Position numbers and translations under genes: made by a program
From: Sweltsa coloradensis
Lineage: Eukaryota > Arthropoda > Insecta > Plecoptera > Chloroperlidae
Assembly: GCA_024449915.1 (NCBI GenBank)
Contig: JAMZAV010000444.1
Span: 612,329-676,328 of the forward strand
Direction: 5' to 3'
Length of the DNA: 64,000 bases
The notes under the pieces: generated by a model
What the model was told of the DNA's origin: nothing
Database searches by the model: none
Seen by the model: only the letters and a program-made list of their open reading frames with translations
In this document: positions 36,614 through 46,620 of the stretch, piece by piece
Layout: every line of letters begins with the position of its first letter
How positions within the stretch are numbered: the first letter of the stretch is position 1

Positions 36614-37485
36614 CATACCAAATTTTAATTCACCCTTTTGTTTCTATTGTATTGAGTTTTAGGTTTTATTTTCATTTGGACGCAATAAGAAGTCCAATAT
36701 AGAACGTAGGTTGTGAAGGTAGCACAGCCGCACGAACGGGCATAGCTTAGCACTAGCTCCTTTGAGACGTCGACAAAACGGACGCTGCAAATGATTTCCT
36801 TTGTCCGAGGAAATTACTTTTTCCTATTCCCCAACTCTTTCATCACAAATCAACTGCTTCGTCCATTTCCATGAGATAAGCTGAAAAAGAAAAACCTTGC
36901 TTTTATCATCGTGTGACTTTTAGTTAATTAATTCTTAATTGAATAACTTTTCTTCTTCATAATCTTTTCTTGCTCTTAATGAAATTAGTGTGTATATTAT
37001 GTAAATGTTTCATTTTAATTATATTTCTTTCCAGGCTTAAGAGTTGGTCCCATGAGCCTAATATCTACTGAAATTACAAATCTACATAATTTTCCGAAGA
37101 CTAGAGAGGTAAAATCTACGAATGCGTGAATTTAAAAACGCTTACTTCACATTTCTATGGCCTTCGTCCAAAACGTTGCTTTCACGGAAATTATTTTACT
37201 TAAATAACATATATAACATTCATAAGTGGGTTGAAATGAGTCAGTTTCGGGGCTAGGTCTTAGTGTCTTTAAGGCCTCAATTCACTTCTTATCAGGAAAA
37301 CTGACAACTGAGCGTTTGACATGTAGTTCCTCAACGTTGCCACATATTTGTAATTTAATCAACATGTATCAAAAATAGTTCCCAAAGTACATAAAATGTA
37401 AGGATTCATAAATCGAAACTGTGTGGACATCTTCAGTGAACGAACATAACGCCTCCTTTACATAACTCTAAAGTCAAGCCTCAAG
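36614..37485. other. Non-coding stretch
   Basis: No gene until the LINE remnant. A few codons just upstream of 37486 may also belong to that remnant. Confidence 0.3.
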
Positions 37486-37890
37486 TTGAATATACTACCC
37501 AAATTTGGAACCCAAATCATGTCACAAACAAAATTACAGCAACGATATTTCAAACACTACTTGTGCTTCAAAACTAATACGGAATACCACAAAGTAGATT
37601 ATGTGGGTATGCTAAGTAAGCTAAGTACTCTTAAAAGCCGGAGGAAATTTATGGGCATTATTCTGCTCTATAAAATTGCGAATAACCTGCTTGACTTGCC
37701 TCTAATCCAATCATTGAACTACCGTGTGCCGCCGAGGAACAAACGTATTCATTAACTGTTTCAACTTCTCCCCAGCCACATTGATGTGCACAAGTATTCC
37801 TGTTTGATATGGTTGCAGTCAACGTATAACAATCTTTTGCCATTGAACAGGCCTCATTTAGATTTGTATAATAGAAAATTATACGTCACA
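37486..37890 (+). pseudogene. Decayed LINE ORF2 C-terminus (reverse-transcriptase polyprotein)
   Basis: The translated text has the layout of the region after the RT domain of Jockey/R1/CR1-like ORF2 proteins: DYVGMLSKLSTLKSRRK, then LLYKIANNLLDLP, NYRVPPRNKR, and LFQLLPSHIDVHKYS and YNNLLPL. An in-frame TAA at 37753-37755 interrupts it, and the frame continues afterwards. The RT core itself is absent. A candidate 3' end with AATAAACAAATAAATAAC lies at about 38449-38466. The clade is uncertain; the identification rests on pattern resemblance. Confidence 0.55.
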
Positions 37891-38098
37891 TTCGAAACCA
37901 GTAAAAGACATAACCGATAATTAACTTCATTAATCTCTTCAGTAACTCCTTCATGCACCAACAATGTATATTTACACTTTCACACTCACTCACACAATCA
38001 TACACTCGAACATACATACAACACCACTCTTATACATTCAAGTTATATTATTTGTATAGTTATCTTTATATTACTAATTTTAAATTGTATTGTAACGT

Positions 38099-38388
38099 CA
38101 TATCGATGGTGAAGAACCAATACCTTCTATCTGCCAAAAAGCAAATTGTTCAGGAGAGCATTAAAACTGATTTAAAAAAGTAACTAGTTGGTGGTGGCAG
38201 ATAGGAGATATTGATGTAAGGTAGTACTATGTCTGAAGTATATGTCTCTTTTGGAGATGTTTAAGCATTGTTAGATGGAGCTATTAGCACCAAAAAATTC
38301 GAAATAATTTTCTGTATCCATAGACACCAACATCTCATTTTGGCAGAAAATGGCAGATAGAAGGTATTGGTTCTTCACCATCGATATG
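38099..38388. repeat. Long-loop perfect inverted repeat (38-bp arms)
   Basis: Bases 38099-38136 and 38351-38388 are perfect reverse complements over 38 bp, separated by about 214 bp. A third partial copy of the arm end (GTGGCAGATAGGAGATATT) lies at about 38196. It sits between the LINE remnant and the candidate LINE tail, so it may be part of that element's 3' UTR, or an inserted foldback. No target duplication is evident. Confidence 0.7.
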
Positions 38389-38607
38389 TTGTTTTGTTAC
38401 CCATGTTGGTAAATTGCACCAGTGGGACATGTCCTGTTGTGTGGCCACAAATAAACAAATAAATAACAACTATGATTTATGCGCTTACGATAGGAAAACA
38501 GAATGACACATGGAAATGCAGTTTGCAGGCACGGGTTCGGAACTACCCAAACTATGGAGCGGTTTTAACGAACAGCATACGAATAATATCGTATCATCGT
38601 ATGTTGA

Positions 38608-38850
38608 AAGCTCTTGGTGGGGGTGCCGAGTTGGTACCCACACATAAAATCTTATCGTGGATTGAAATCTTCCGTGGTAGGTGAAAGGAAGACAAAAATT
38701 CACATTTCAAAATAGCTGGCCTCGACCGACTGACCCCAAGGGTCGCCAAAAACATTATGTTTGTAAGTGTTCAATGTGAAAAACGCATGTCAATTCGTAT
38801 TCGGTTTACATCGTGAGACTCGCACACATGCGGACGGACAGAAGATATTT
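38608..38850 (+). repeat. Dispersed repeat family C, copy
   Basis: It starts TCTTGGTGGGGGTGCCGAG, continues with CCCAAGGGTCGCCAAAAACA and TTTACATCGTGAGACTCG, and ends CATGCGGACGGACAGAAG. The block order is the same as in the 13297 and 14268 copies. It is about 240 bp long because of a longer first spacer. Confidence 0.55.
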
Positions 38851-40161
38851 TTTGGCTGTAGGAAGAATTAACAATTGTGAAAAAATAATAACAAAAAAGT
38901 TAATAAATGTAATTATTTACCAGTGTAAGAAACACTCAAGAAAATTGCGAAATATTTAGTCATACTTAGTATAACTAAAAATTTTAAAAAAAGGACAAGG
39001 TAATTCCTGGCCTATTTTTTAGTGTAGTTATCAATTTTCTAGTGCGTTTGTAACCTTGATAATTTGCTTCACGTGTTTTTTTTTTTTTTTACAGTTGTTA
39101 CTTTTCGAAACCATTTTATTTAAAACACATGTTTGTTAAATGTTAATTTTTAATTTCAATATATAATTTTTATCAATTGATTGTTATTCTGTGTCGCAAG
39201 GCAACAGCTCTGGCTGCAGAGACCAATAAAGGTTCTTTATATTAGTTCACCCTCGACACTAGTTAGACGGCCGACGCGGACAGCCTCCCCGTCCCGTGAT
39301 CTAGGGCAGCCGCGGCTGATCGAGGTGGTCATCGCTAAACTAACTGACCGTCCCGCGGCTTCCGGCGGGGTGGTTGTTGCAATCATCGGTGCTATACATA
39401 ATTACATAATGTCCAGTGACCACAGCCCCGTGGCTGGTAGATTGTTCGTGGAACAGAAAGATAAGAGCGTTTACCATAGCACTACTTCGACAACATTGCT
39501 CGATGATAGAAACTAATAAATCCATAATAACCAACGGCTGTATCCGCTCTCCTTTAATGTGGCTCTTGACAACTAACCACGCCAATAACTTACTAGTAGC
39601 AGTATTATTAACTTATGTATGGACAAATAATCTGTTATAATATATATAGATTATACAGTCTCTCCGAGTCGACAAAGTATAAGTTATCTGGTTCAATTTT
39701 CTTGACATCCCGATTCCCGAGTGAGGTATTATTGAAGTTTTTCTCGTTGTATTTGTTGTTAAAAATTATAATTATATATAATATAATACATCTTAAATAC
39801 GAGGGTCTATAACCAAGAAGACAATAAGCAATTCAACAATCATATTGATAAAATAATTATAATAATTTGTCTCAAGCTAGAAATAATCTAATTCTAAAAA
39901 AATGTTAGCAATCAGATTATAACTCCTATTCGAGAGAAGTTTTGCTAATTAAATATGCATTGTGGCAAAATTGGTAAACATTAAACCTCATCATATTTAA
40001 TATGAAAAAAATAATTAATCCGTTATTTCTTGGTAGGAATTTACTATTCACTGTTTTGTTTGGGGGGAAAAATGTCTCGAAAGATTATCACATTTTTACG
40101 ACTGACTTCTAAAAGATGAACAATAATGACAACATTCTGCCCAAAAAACAATCCAAGTTAC
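38851..40161. other. Non-coding stretch with LINE-tail-like repeat
   Basis: No gene supported. At 39180-39232 TTGTTATTCTGTGT, ACAGCTCTGGCTGCAGAGAC and CAATAAAGG match the segment at about 11700-11766. A GC-richer patch follows (about 39255-39440), including the 12-bp palindrome CAGCCGCGGCTG (39307-39318). The overlapping open frames in that patch on both strands have no domain signature. Confidence 0.4.
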
Positions 40162-40359
40162 GTGAATGATTATTGTAATAAAAAATACAAAGTTATTTTT
40201 GTAAATAAATTAGGCAAGGGGGAACACATTATGAAACCATCTATCACTACTGGCAATGACTAGTTGTCTTTGCTAGTGCTAGATTGTAAATAATATTTCC
40301 CCCTTGCCTAATTCATCTACAATATCTTTGTTTTTGTACTTTTTACAATAATCATTCAC
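40162..40359. mobile_element. MITE with about 64-bp terminal inverted repeats
   Basis: The outer ends GTGAATGATTATTGTAA (40162) and TTACAATAATCATTCAC (ending 40359) are perfect complements. The repeat continues imperfectly to AATTAGGCAAGGGGGAA on the left and TTCCCCCTTGCCTAATT on the right. The roughly 70-bp centre contains a smaller imperfect inverted pair (ACTGGCAATGACTAG / CTAGTGCTAG). It is 198 bp and non-coding. I see no clear target duplication. Confidence 0.7.
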
Positions 40360-41783
40360 ATATGGCTGTTTTAGTCAAGAATTTTACTATTATTGTAATT
40401 ATTTTAGCAGAAAGTGGAGCCGAAGGGAGCCAGAACTGAGGAAGGTAAGAACCGTCCGAAATGATGCTTGAATTAAAAATTAAATTCGCACAGAACAGTG
40501 GAAAGTTCATTAACTTTTAATTGAAAGTTGAACGCTATTAATTGTGTGAGTATGATACAAGACTTTGGAAGAGAAGCAAAGTTTAAAGCTACGCGACGCA
40601 CTATTCTCCTGCTGGCTTTGTATGGAATGGCTGCAGCCAATAATATAAATAGGATAGGTTATTGTACTCTATCGGTAAATGTAAGAGACTCGTCTTTCTC
40701 ATTTAATTTTGTTTTATCGTCTGTGATCGAATTCCTATATTCAATGTGACTTTTAACAATTAAGGATAATATAAATCTAGCTACAAAAAGAGTCGTACTT
40801 TCAGAGAAGATAATAAAAATAAAACACTCGATTATGTAGAAATGCGGGCAAAAGAAACTATTCTCAATCACAAACTGAAATTGAATTGAAGTGAATAAAT
40901 TAAAATGTTTTAAAAGTTATAAAAATAAACTTCACAATCACTCACTGTGATAATACAAAAATCTAAACGAATGATTAAAAATACAATGTAAAGAATATGA
41001 AAGAAAGAAAGAAAAGAAATACAAACAAATTTAGCACGACTTGCAAAAAAATATCGCTATCTGCAATCAGGGAATTATGAAAAATATAACGAGAGATCTC
41101 CACTCTAATCTTCACACAATTTGGATTCAAAAAGGCTTTGGAAAAGTTCAAATGAAATAACCTGCCATAGCCGACGTGTGACGACGAAGTTTCCTCTCAT
41201 TAAACCGTTGAGTGACTAATATAACCGTAAAGGTCCTATCTATACCCGAGACGCATCACTCGCAAGAGCTAGAAATGCATAAAATATCATCTCCCAGGTC
41301 AAGGTAAACTTACTCTTCAAATGCGTCGGGTATCGATCACTACCGAATATTTGCTATCCACTCGAAACATGTGACAGGCCGCGCCCACTAGAGAGAGGTG
41401 TTGTTGCATGTTGCTGCCTTTGAGTCTGTGTCGCGTACGGTCTAGCTCTTGACGAGTCTTTTTACAGAGTCTGTCGAACACACGATATGTGCGATGAAAC
41501 ACAAAAAATACATTTACCTAGGCAAACTAGGTAGGTAGACTACAGAGAGGCGTCCGCCATACTCCTGGACAACAGTAGCCTTTGATCAACTTAATTCCCT
41601 CGTCCAGTACTGGAGAATGCGTATGCGAGTAAAGCTGACTATGGAGAGTGGAGTGTGAAAGTTTGAGTGTGTATGAGTATGAGAGTACAAGAGTAGCTGT
41701 AGTATGCGAGTAACTAAGATTCATGACAAAATAGTCAAGAACAAGGAATTTTAAATATTTTGGAATTGAAAATTTAAATTAAG
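40360..41783. other. Non-coding stretch
   Basis: AT-rich, no gene. An AAAG-rich run lies at about 40998-41018, and a GAGT-rich run at about 41644-41700. Confidence 0.35.
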
Positions 41784-42365
41784 GGGAATCGATCACGTTT
41801 TTCTATTTTCTCAAATATGCAACGAAGACAAAATATAGCGAATGGCTTTAAAACCTGGCTATATTATAACATAAAGGCTAAATTTTTCAATTTTTTTTAT
41901 CAGGCACACGGCAAATATCGCCTCTCAAAAATAATTTCGACTTCAATTCGCCCTAGCACATAATTTAAGGTAGATAGTAGTGTTTTTGTAACATTAATTT
42001 TCAATTTGTTTTCTACAGGCTGATTGAGAGAAAGAAAGAAGATTTTTTTTTACAATTGTCTTCCTTGCGAAATTTTTAGTTTACCGGTATTTTTACTGAT
42101 TTGTTGCGCCAAACGAAAAAATTCGCAGGAAAGACAATTTAAAAAAATCTTTTTTTCTCAGTCAACCTCTAGAAAACCAGTTGACTACCTTGAATGGTGT
42201 GCTAGGGTGAATTGATGTTTTAAATTATTGTGAAGAGGCAATATCTACCGTGTGCCCGATCAATTTTTTTAAAACGTTTTGTTGTTCTAATAGAGCCAGG
42301 ATTCCAAGCCATTTTTTTTGGTCTAAGTTGCATATTTGAGAAAATAGAAAGAGGCGATCGATTCC
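41784..42365. mobile_element. Foldback element, about 580 bp
   Basis: The two halves are imperfect reverse complements. GGAATCGATCACG (41784) pairs with GCGATCGATTCC (ending 42365), TTCTCAAATATGCAAC with GTTGCATATTTGAGAA, GCACACGGCAAATATCGCCTC with the 42235-42260 region, and TTCGCCCTAGCACA with TGTGCTAGGGTGAA. The centre is at about 42090. Arms are about 280 bp with many small indels. It is non-coding; the 63-codon frame at 42024-42215 spans the hairpin tip and is chance. Confidence 0.75.
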
Positions 42366-44758
42366 AAGTAACCTTCCTATAAGAGTCGTAGAAAAAAGAA
42401 GACTGTAAATACATTATTATAAGGGGATGTTTATTTTAATGTTTGAGGCCTACACTACAAATAGCTTATTACTACAATATTCATAAAAAAATAATCAAGA
42501 TTAATACATTGCTAAACTTGGATGTTAGCTTTAAGACTTGTACGAGTAACTGATTATACGGCTCACGGCAAAAATGGTTTATTTTGTCAATTGATCAATG
42601 AATGATACGAAAATTATATGATTGAAGATTTCTTCAGATGTTCTTGGAATTAGGAAAACATTTATTGATACGTGAAAGCATGAAAGTAGTACTAAAATGT
42701 TAAAAATGGTTTATCAGAACTTTTTACATAATAAAAGTTTCTCAAAGGTGAAAAATGTGATTGCCATAAGATTTAACTAAGTTTTTACAAAAAAAGCCAA
42801 ACCATTGCGGGTAATCAATTAGATATTTCGAGGGTTCTCTAAAAATATCTCCAACGTTTTGAGCAGCCAATCGTCAGGGACAGATCTAACAAACTACCAA
42901 CGGCAGGCGAGATTTTTTTCTATTGATAATTTTGGTATGTATTAGTTTTATTATTGTTTCCTGTAGTTACACTTACTATGCAAAATTACAGAATAAGAGA
43001 GGAAATTCGGCCTTTGTGGCACATCCACCGCAGTGATTCTGTTCCTGTCCCATCCTTAACAATAATAAAATATAATAGACTAATAATGATATATTAAAAA
43101 TTGTCTTCACTTTACATACATTCGCCAAGAAGATAACACTCTATCTATAAAGTAAATCAAAACTATCGGTGGAAGAGTAGGCCTACATTAAAAACCACCA
43201 CATTCATTTTGCTGAACTCCGACAAATGGAGGTAAACTCCCATGGAAGTCTTTTTTACGCTTTACCATGGATATACATTATGCAAATCGCATTAAATATC
43301 AAAGTGAAACGGTGTCGTAAAATGCACAATAGTTGTCGCTAAGTGTGGACGTAATTAAACTGGTTGTTCTTGTTTAATTATCTGCATTAATCATGAAATG
43401 TTAACCTTGTTCAGTTTTGCTCTTGCACCACAGAGAGGAAATAAACGCGAAACTAGGGAAATAATAACACAAGCCATATAAACCAAACACGAGAACTACG
43501 AAACAATAGTTCATTAATGTTGTAAAAGCGAAATAATACTCGTTACAAAGTATTATAAGGTGTTCGTTTAGAGAAAATCAATTGTGAACAGTGGGAATAG
43601 AATGTAATGGTAAAACAACCAAGTGTAAGCCAGCGAAGAGCAAAATGTGAAAAATTTGTAAACATCATTTGCAAAAGGTTTATTTGCATTTAAAAAGCAT
43701 AAGAAAACGAATTAAATGCAGTACTTGAATAAGTAAGTACGTTGTAACAATTGTATATTGCATTCAGTTAATATGGGAACACTGTTATCACTCTTTATTC
43801 GTAGTTATTTTAGTACTCATCTATTTTTACACCCACTATACCACTTTAATTAGGTCTCTACACTCGTATTTTACTCCACTATGTAACTTTGTGGGTAGAA
43901 TTTAAACACAAATTAATTGATTTTTGTTTTTAAATTTACTACCCGTTGTTACAATACGATAATTATATCTATGAAACATTTTCTTTAAAATGTGATTTAA
44001 TTTTGATATTGAATTATAATATTTAGAAATGAAACTAGTTTCAATGAACTTTTTTCCTCTTCTTAGATGGAAGGAAAGTGACATTTTCCAAAATATCGCA
44101 GAAATGTATCTAATTTCCCACCCAAGTACAGTAAAAAGGCTAATTCAAACTATTTAATAGTATAAAATATATTTTGTATGCGTCAAGCTGGTTGTGGCTG
44201 GTGGTGGTGGTTGGTGGTGGTGGTTGCGACATTAATTAATGAAGTATCTTGAAGTATCGTGAAAGCCTTCAATATCTTATCTATATACACAATTTAATAT
44301 TTTCATAATTGAGAAGTTGTATTTATTACCCTTCTGCATTACCCAGTTTCAAAAACTAATAGGATTTAATATCAAAACGTTAATGAAATGCGAAAAGCAA
44401 GCATGTTAAAACCATTGAAGTGTTCATAACGTCCGGAGTTGTTTACCCCTGATTATAAAGCTGCAGCATCTAGCATCGGGTCATCTGCCGCGGCCGGTCC
44501 AGTAATAACAGCCCTCCATACAAGAAACACGTAGGGTACTCGACCGTATAAAGAAGCTATTGGCAATGAATTAACAGGGGACACAAGTAATAAATGTCTG
44601 CGCGACAACTATGAAATCCACATGAAGTATTCCCGAGGGGTGACAATGTCGACAAATGATTAGCTACGCTCTCAGCAGACAAATTACTACCATTACGACA
44701 TACAAGTATTGCTTTTTGGCGGCATTAGTTCTGAGCCGGTGCTGCTGTGAGGACGGGG
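42366..44758. other. Non-coding stretch
   Basis: No gene. A GGT/GGTGGTT repeat lies at about 44195-44226. Confidence 0.35.
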
Positions 44759-44801
44759 CAAGGCCCTCTATATACCGAACTAAAGTATATAGAGGGCCTT
44801 G
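44759..44801. mobile_element. Minute foldback insertion with target-site duplication
   Basis: A perfect 17-bp inverted repeat, CAAGGCCCTCTATATAC (44759-44775) and its complement (44785-44801), has a 9-bp loop. It is flanked by direct repeats: GGACGGGG at 44751-44758 and again at 44801-44808, i.e. a 7-bp duplication outside the hairpin, or 8 bp if the last G is shared. CA...TG ends with a 7-8-bp duplication recall hAT-type elements, but the size (43 bp) is far below a usual MITE. Confidence 0.6.
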
Positions 44802-45039
44802 GACGGGGACGCTGGGAACAAGATGAGCGGCCATTATCCTCTATAACGGCTCGACGCGGCTAAATTGCTCGGAATCTAATGCAGATTGTATTTAAACGTT
44901 CCATTGTAGCTCTGGACATAGAACTCTTTGAAGCTTTGATTTATAGTTGGTATATTTAATAATATTTGATATTCAATGCATTTGCCTGTTGTATAGATAC
45001 AGACGTTCACTTTATCACATCTTTGAAATCACAGTTAAT
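44802..45039. other. Non-coding gap
   Basis: No feature recognised. Confidence 0.3.
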
Positions 45040-45510
45040 CGTGTTTCTTTCCGCTTTTCTATTTCTCTAATCTTATTTTCCTTTATATCTTCCATTTTTA
45101 AATGAGCTCATTATTAAAATAAATAAAGTTTAAATCTTTTAAACTGTGATCAAAACTTTCGTCATGATGACTGTTTTTTTTTATGTTTTATGTTTTTACG
45201 TAAAATGTTATTAAGTTATTAATTAATTATTAATTAGATTCCTTACCCATGGTTCATTTCAATCCAGCTTTGAAATCATATTATTATTTTCCTTTGTACT
45301 TTTATAAATTCTTTAATTTTGTCGTCTTTGTATTTTCCAATCTATAACTAACTCATTATATAATCAGCAAAGCTTAAATGCTGCACTTGTAATTAAAACT
45401 TTCTTCATGAACACAATTTTCACTATAATTTTATCATTTTGCTTTTAGGTATAAATGTTATTAAGTTATAAACTGTCTCGCTTCATATATTTTATAACTC
45501 CTTACCCAAG
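45040..45510. repeat. Old diverged tandem duplication, about 260-bp period
   Basis: Two segments share an ordered series of motifs: ATTTTCCTTT, then AAAGTTTAAAT / AAAGCTTAAAT, AAAACTTTC, TCATGA, AAATGTTATTAAGTTAT, and TTCCTTACCCA / CTCCTTACCCA (45239 and about 45500). Divergence is high, so this is an ancient duplication of AT-rich DNA. No coding content. Confidence 0.5.
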
Positions 45511-46144
45511 AGAATATAGGTCACACATGTCGTCTATGTTACTATACCACATAAACGGGGTTTAGAACGGGAATGAATCCTGTCTGCGATGTATAGAAAT
45601 TGCTTCTAACTGGTGCATGAAAAGACGAAGATTCTCGTCAATCTTCAACTTGATTGGAAAACTCATCCTATAGGTGAAAATAGATATAAAAAAATCTTTA
45701 TTGTGCACCTTTCGCTCGATATTTGAAACGCAATTTATAATCAAGTTGATGAAGTTCTAAACTAGGGCAATATGACAGACATACACAATTAATATAGAGA
45801 AACATTGCACGCTGGTCGTTAGTTAGACTGTGTGCATGGAAACAGTTAGCCCCGTCGTTGTTCGATTTGTCAGACAAACACCACATCACCTGTAATTAAT
45901 TACAGTCACGAGCAAACATGGTAGTTTTATTTCTAACATGCGACCCAGTACCATAAGCGTGCACATAATTAATTGTGGTAGTTACATTGTTGTTCACTCG
46001 TCATCACCTCACATGCTGCTTGTCCTGTGTATGGGAAGACGTAAATATGTCCGAGACTCGAACCCCAGCTAAGCTTAGCTCTTTCTTCCTGAAAACAAAC
46101 AAACATAACTATTTGATTTTATTTTATTTGTGTATTTAATAAGG
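45511..46144. other. Non-coding stretch
   Basis: No gene. A 16-bp perfect palindrome CTGTAATTAATTACAG lies at about 45890-45905. A lone B-box-like complement, GACTCGAACCCC (about 46054), may be a SINE scrap. Confidence 0.35.
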
Positions 46145-46620
46145 TGTAATTTACCAATTCTAACTCATGGTTCTGTGACTTGGACTTTGGGAGTGAGTGA
46201 GGGACTTGAATAAGATACAAGCTGCAGAAATGAAATTCGTAAGGAGTATAGCGGGTGTAACTCAACTTGAATTAGGAGTGAAGAAATTAGAAAGAGATTT
46301 GGAGTTAACAAGCTTTTGTTCAAAATAGGAAGAGAAAGATTGAGATGGTATGGACATATGAGGAGAATGGACAAATAGAGAATACCGAAAGCAGAATTTG
46401 AAAGTGGAGATATGAACATAAGAAGACGTGGTATGGTTTAAGAGAGAAGTGGTAGGACCAAATAATAAATATGTTGAATAGAGAGATGAGTTTTGGGAAT
46501 AAATAGCAACAGAACGACTATGGGAGGACAGAAGAAAATGGCGTGAGCTGGTGGTAAGTAGAAGAGGACGATATTGAAGGAGAAAAGGACATAACAGGTC
46601 TGGCAAGCCTGTGTTAATAA
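46145..46620 (+). pseudogene. Decayed LINE ORF2 C-terminus (second element)
   Basis: Read over more than one frame, the translation gives the typical order downstream of a LINE RT domain: THGSVTWTL, RNEIRKE, IRKRFGVNKLLFKIG, then RERLRWYGHMRRMDK, RIPKAEFE, RRRGM, KWWDQIINMLNRE, and later an RRKWRELV-like block. Several stops and frame changes are present. It differs from the remnant at 37486 (RLRWYGH signature, as in RTE- or CR1-type relatives), so it is a separate family. The minus-strand open frames here are shadows. Confidence 0.65.
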
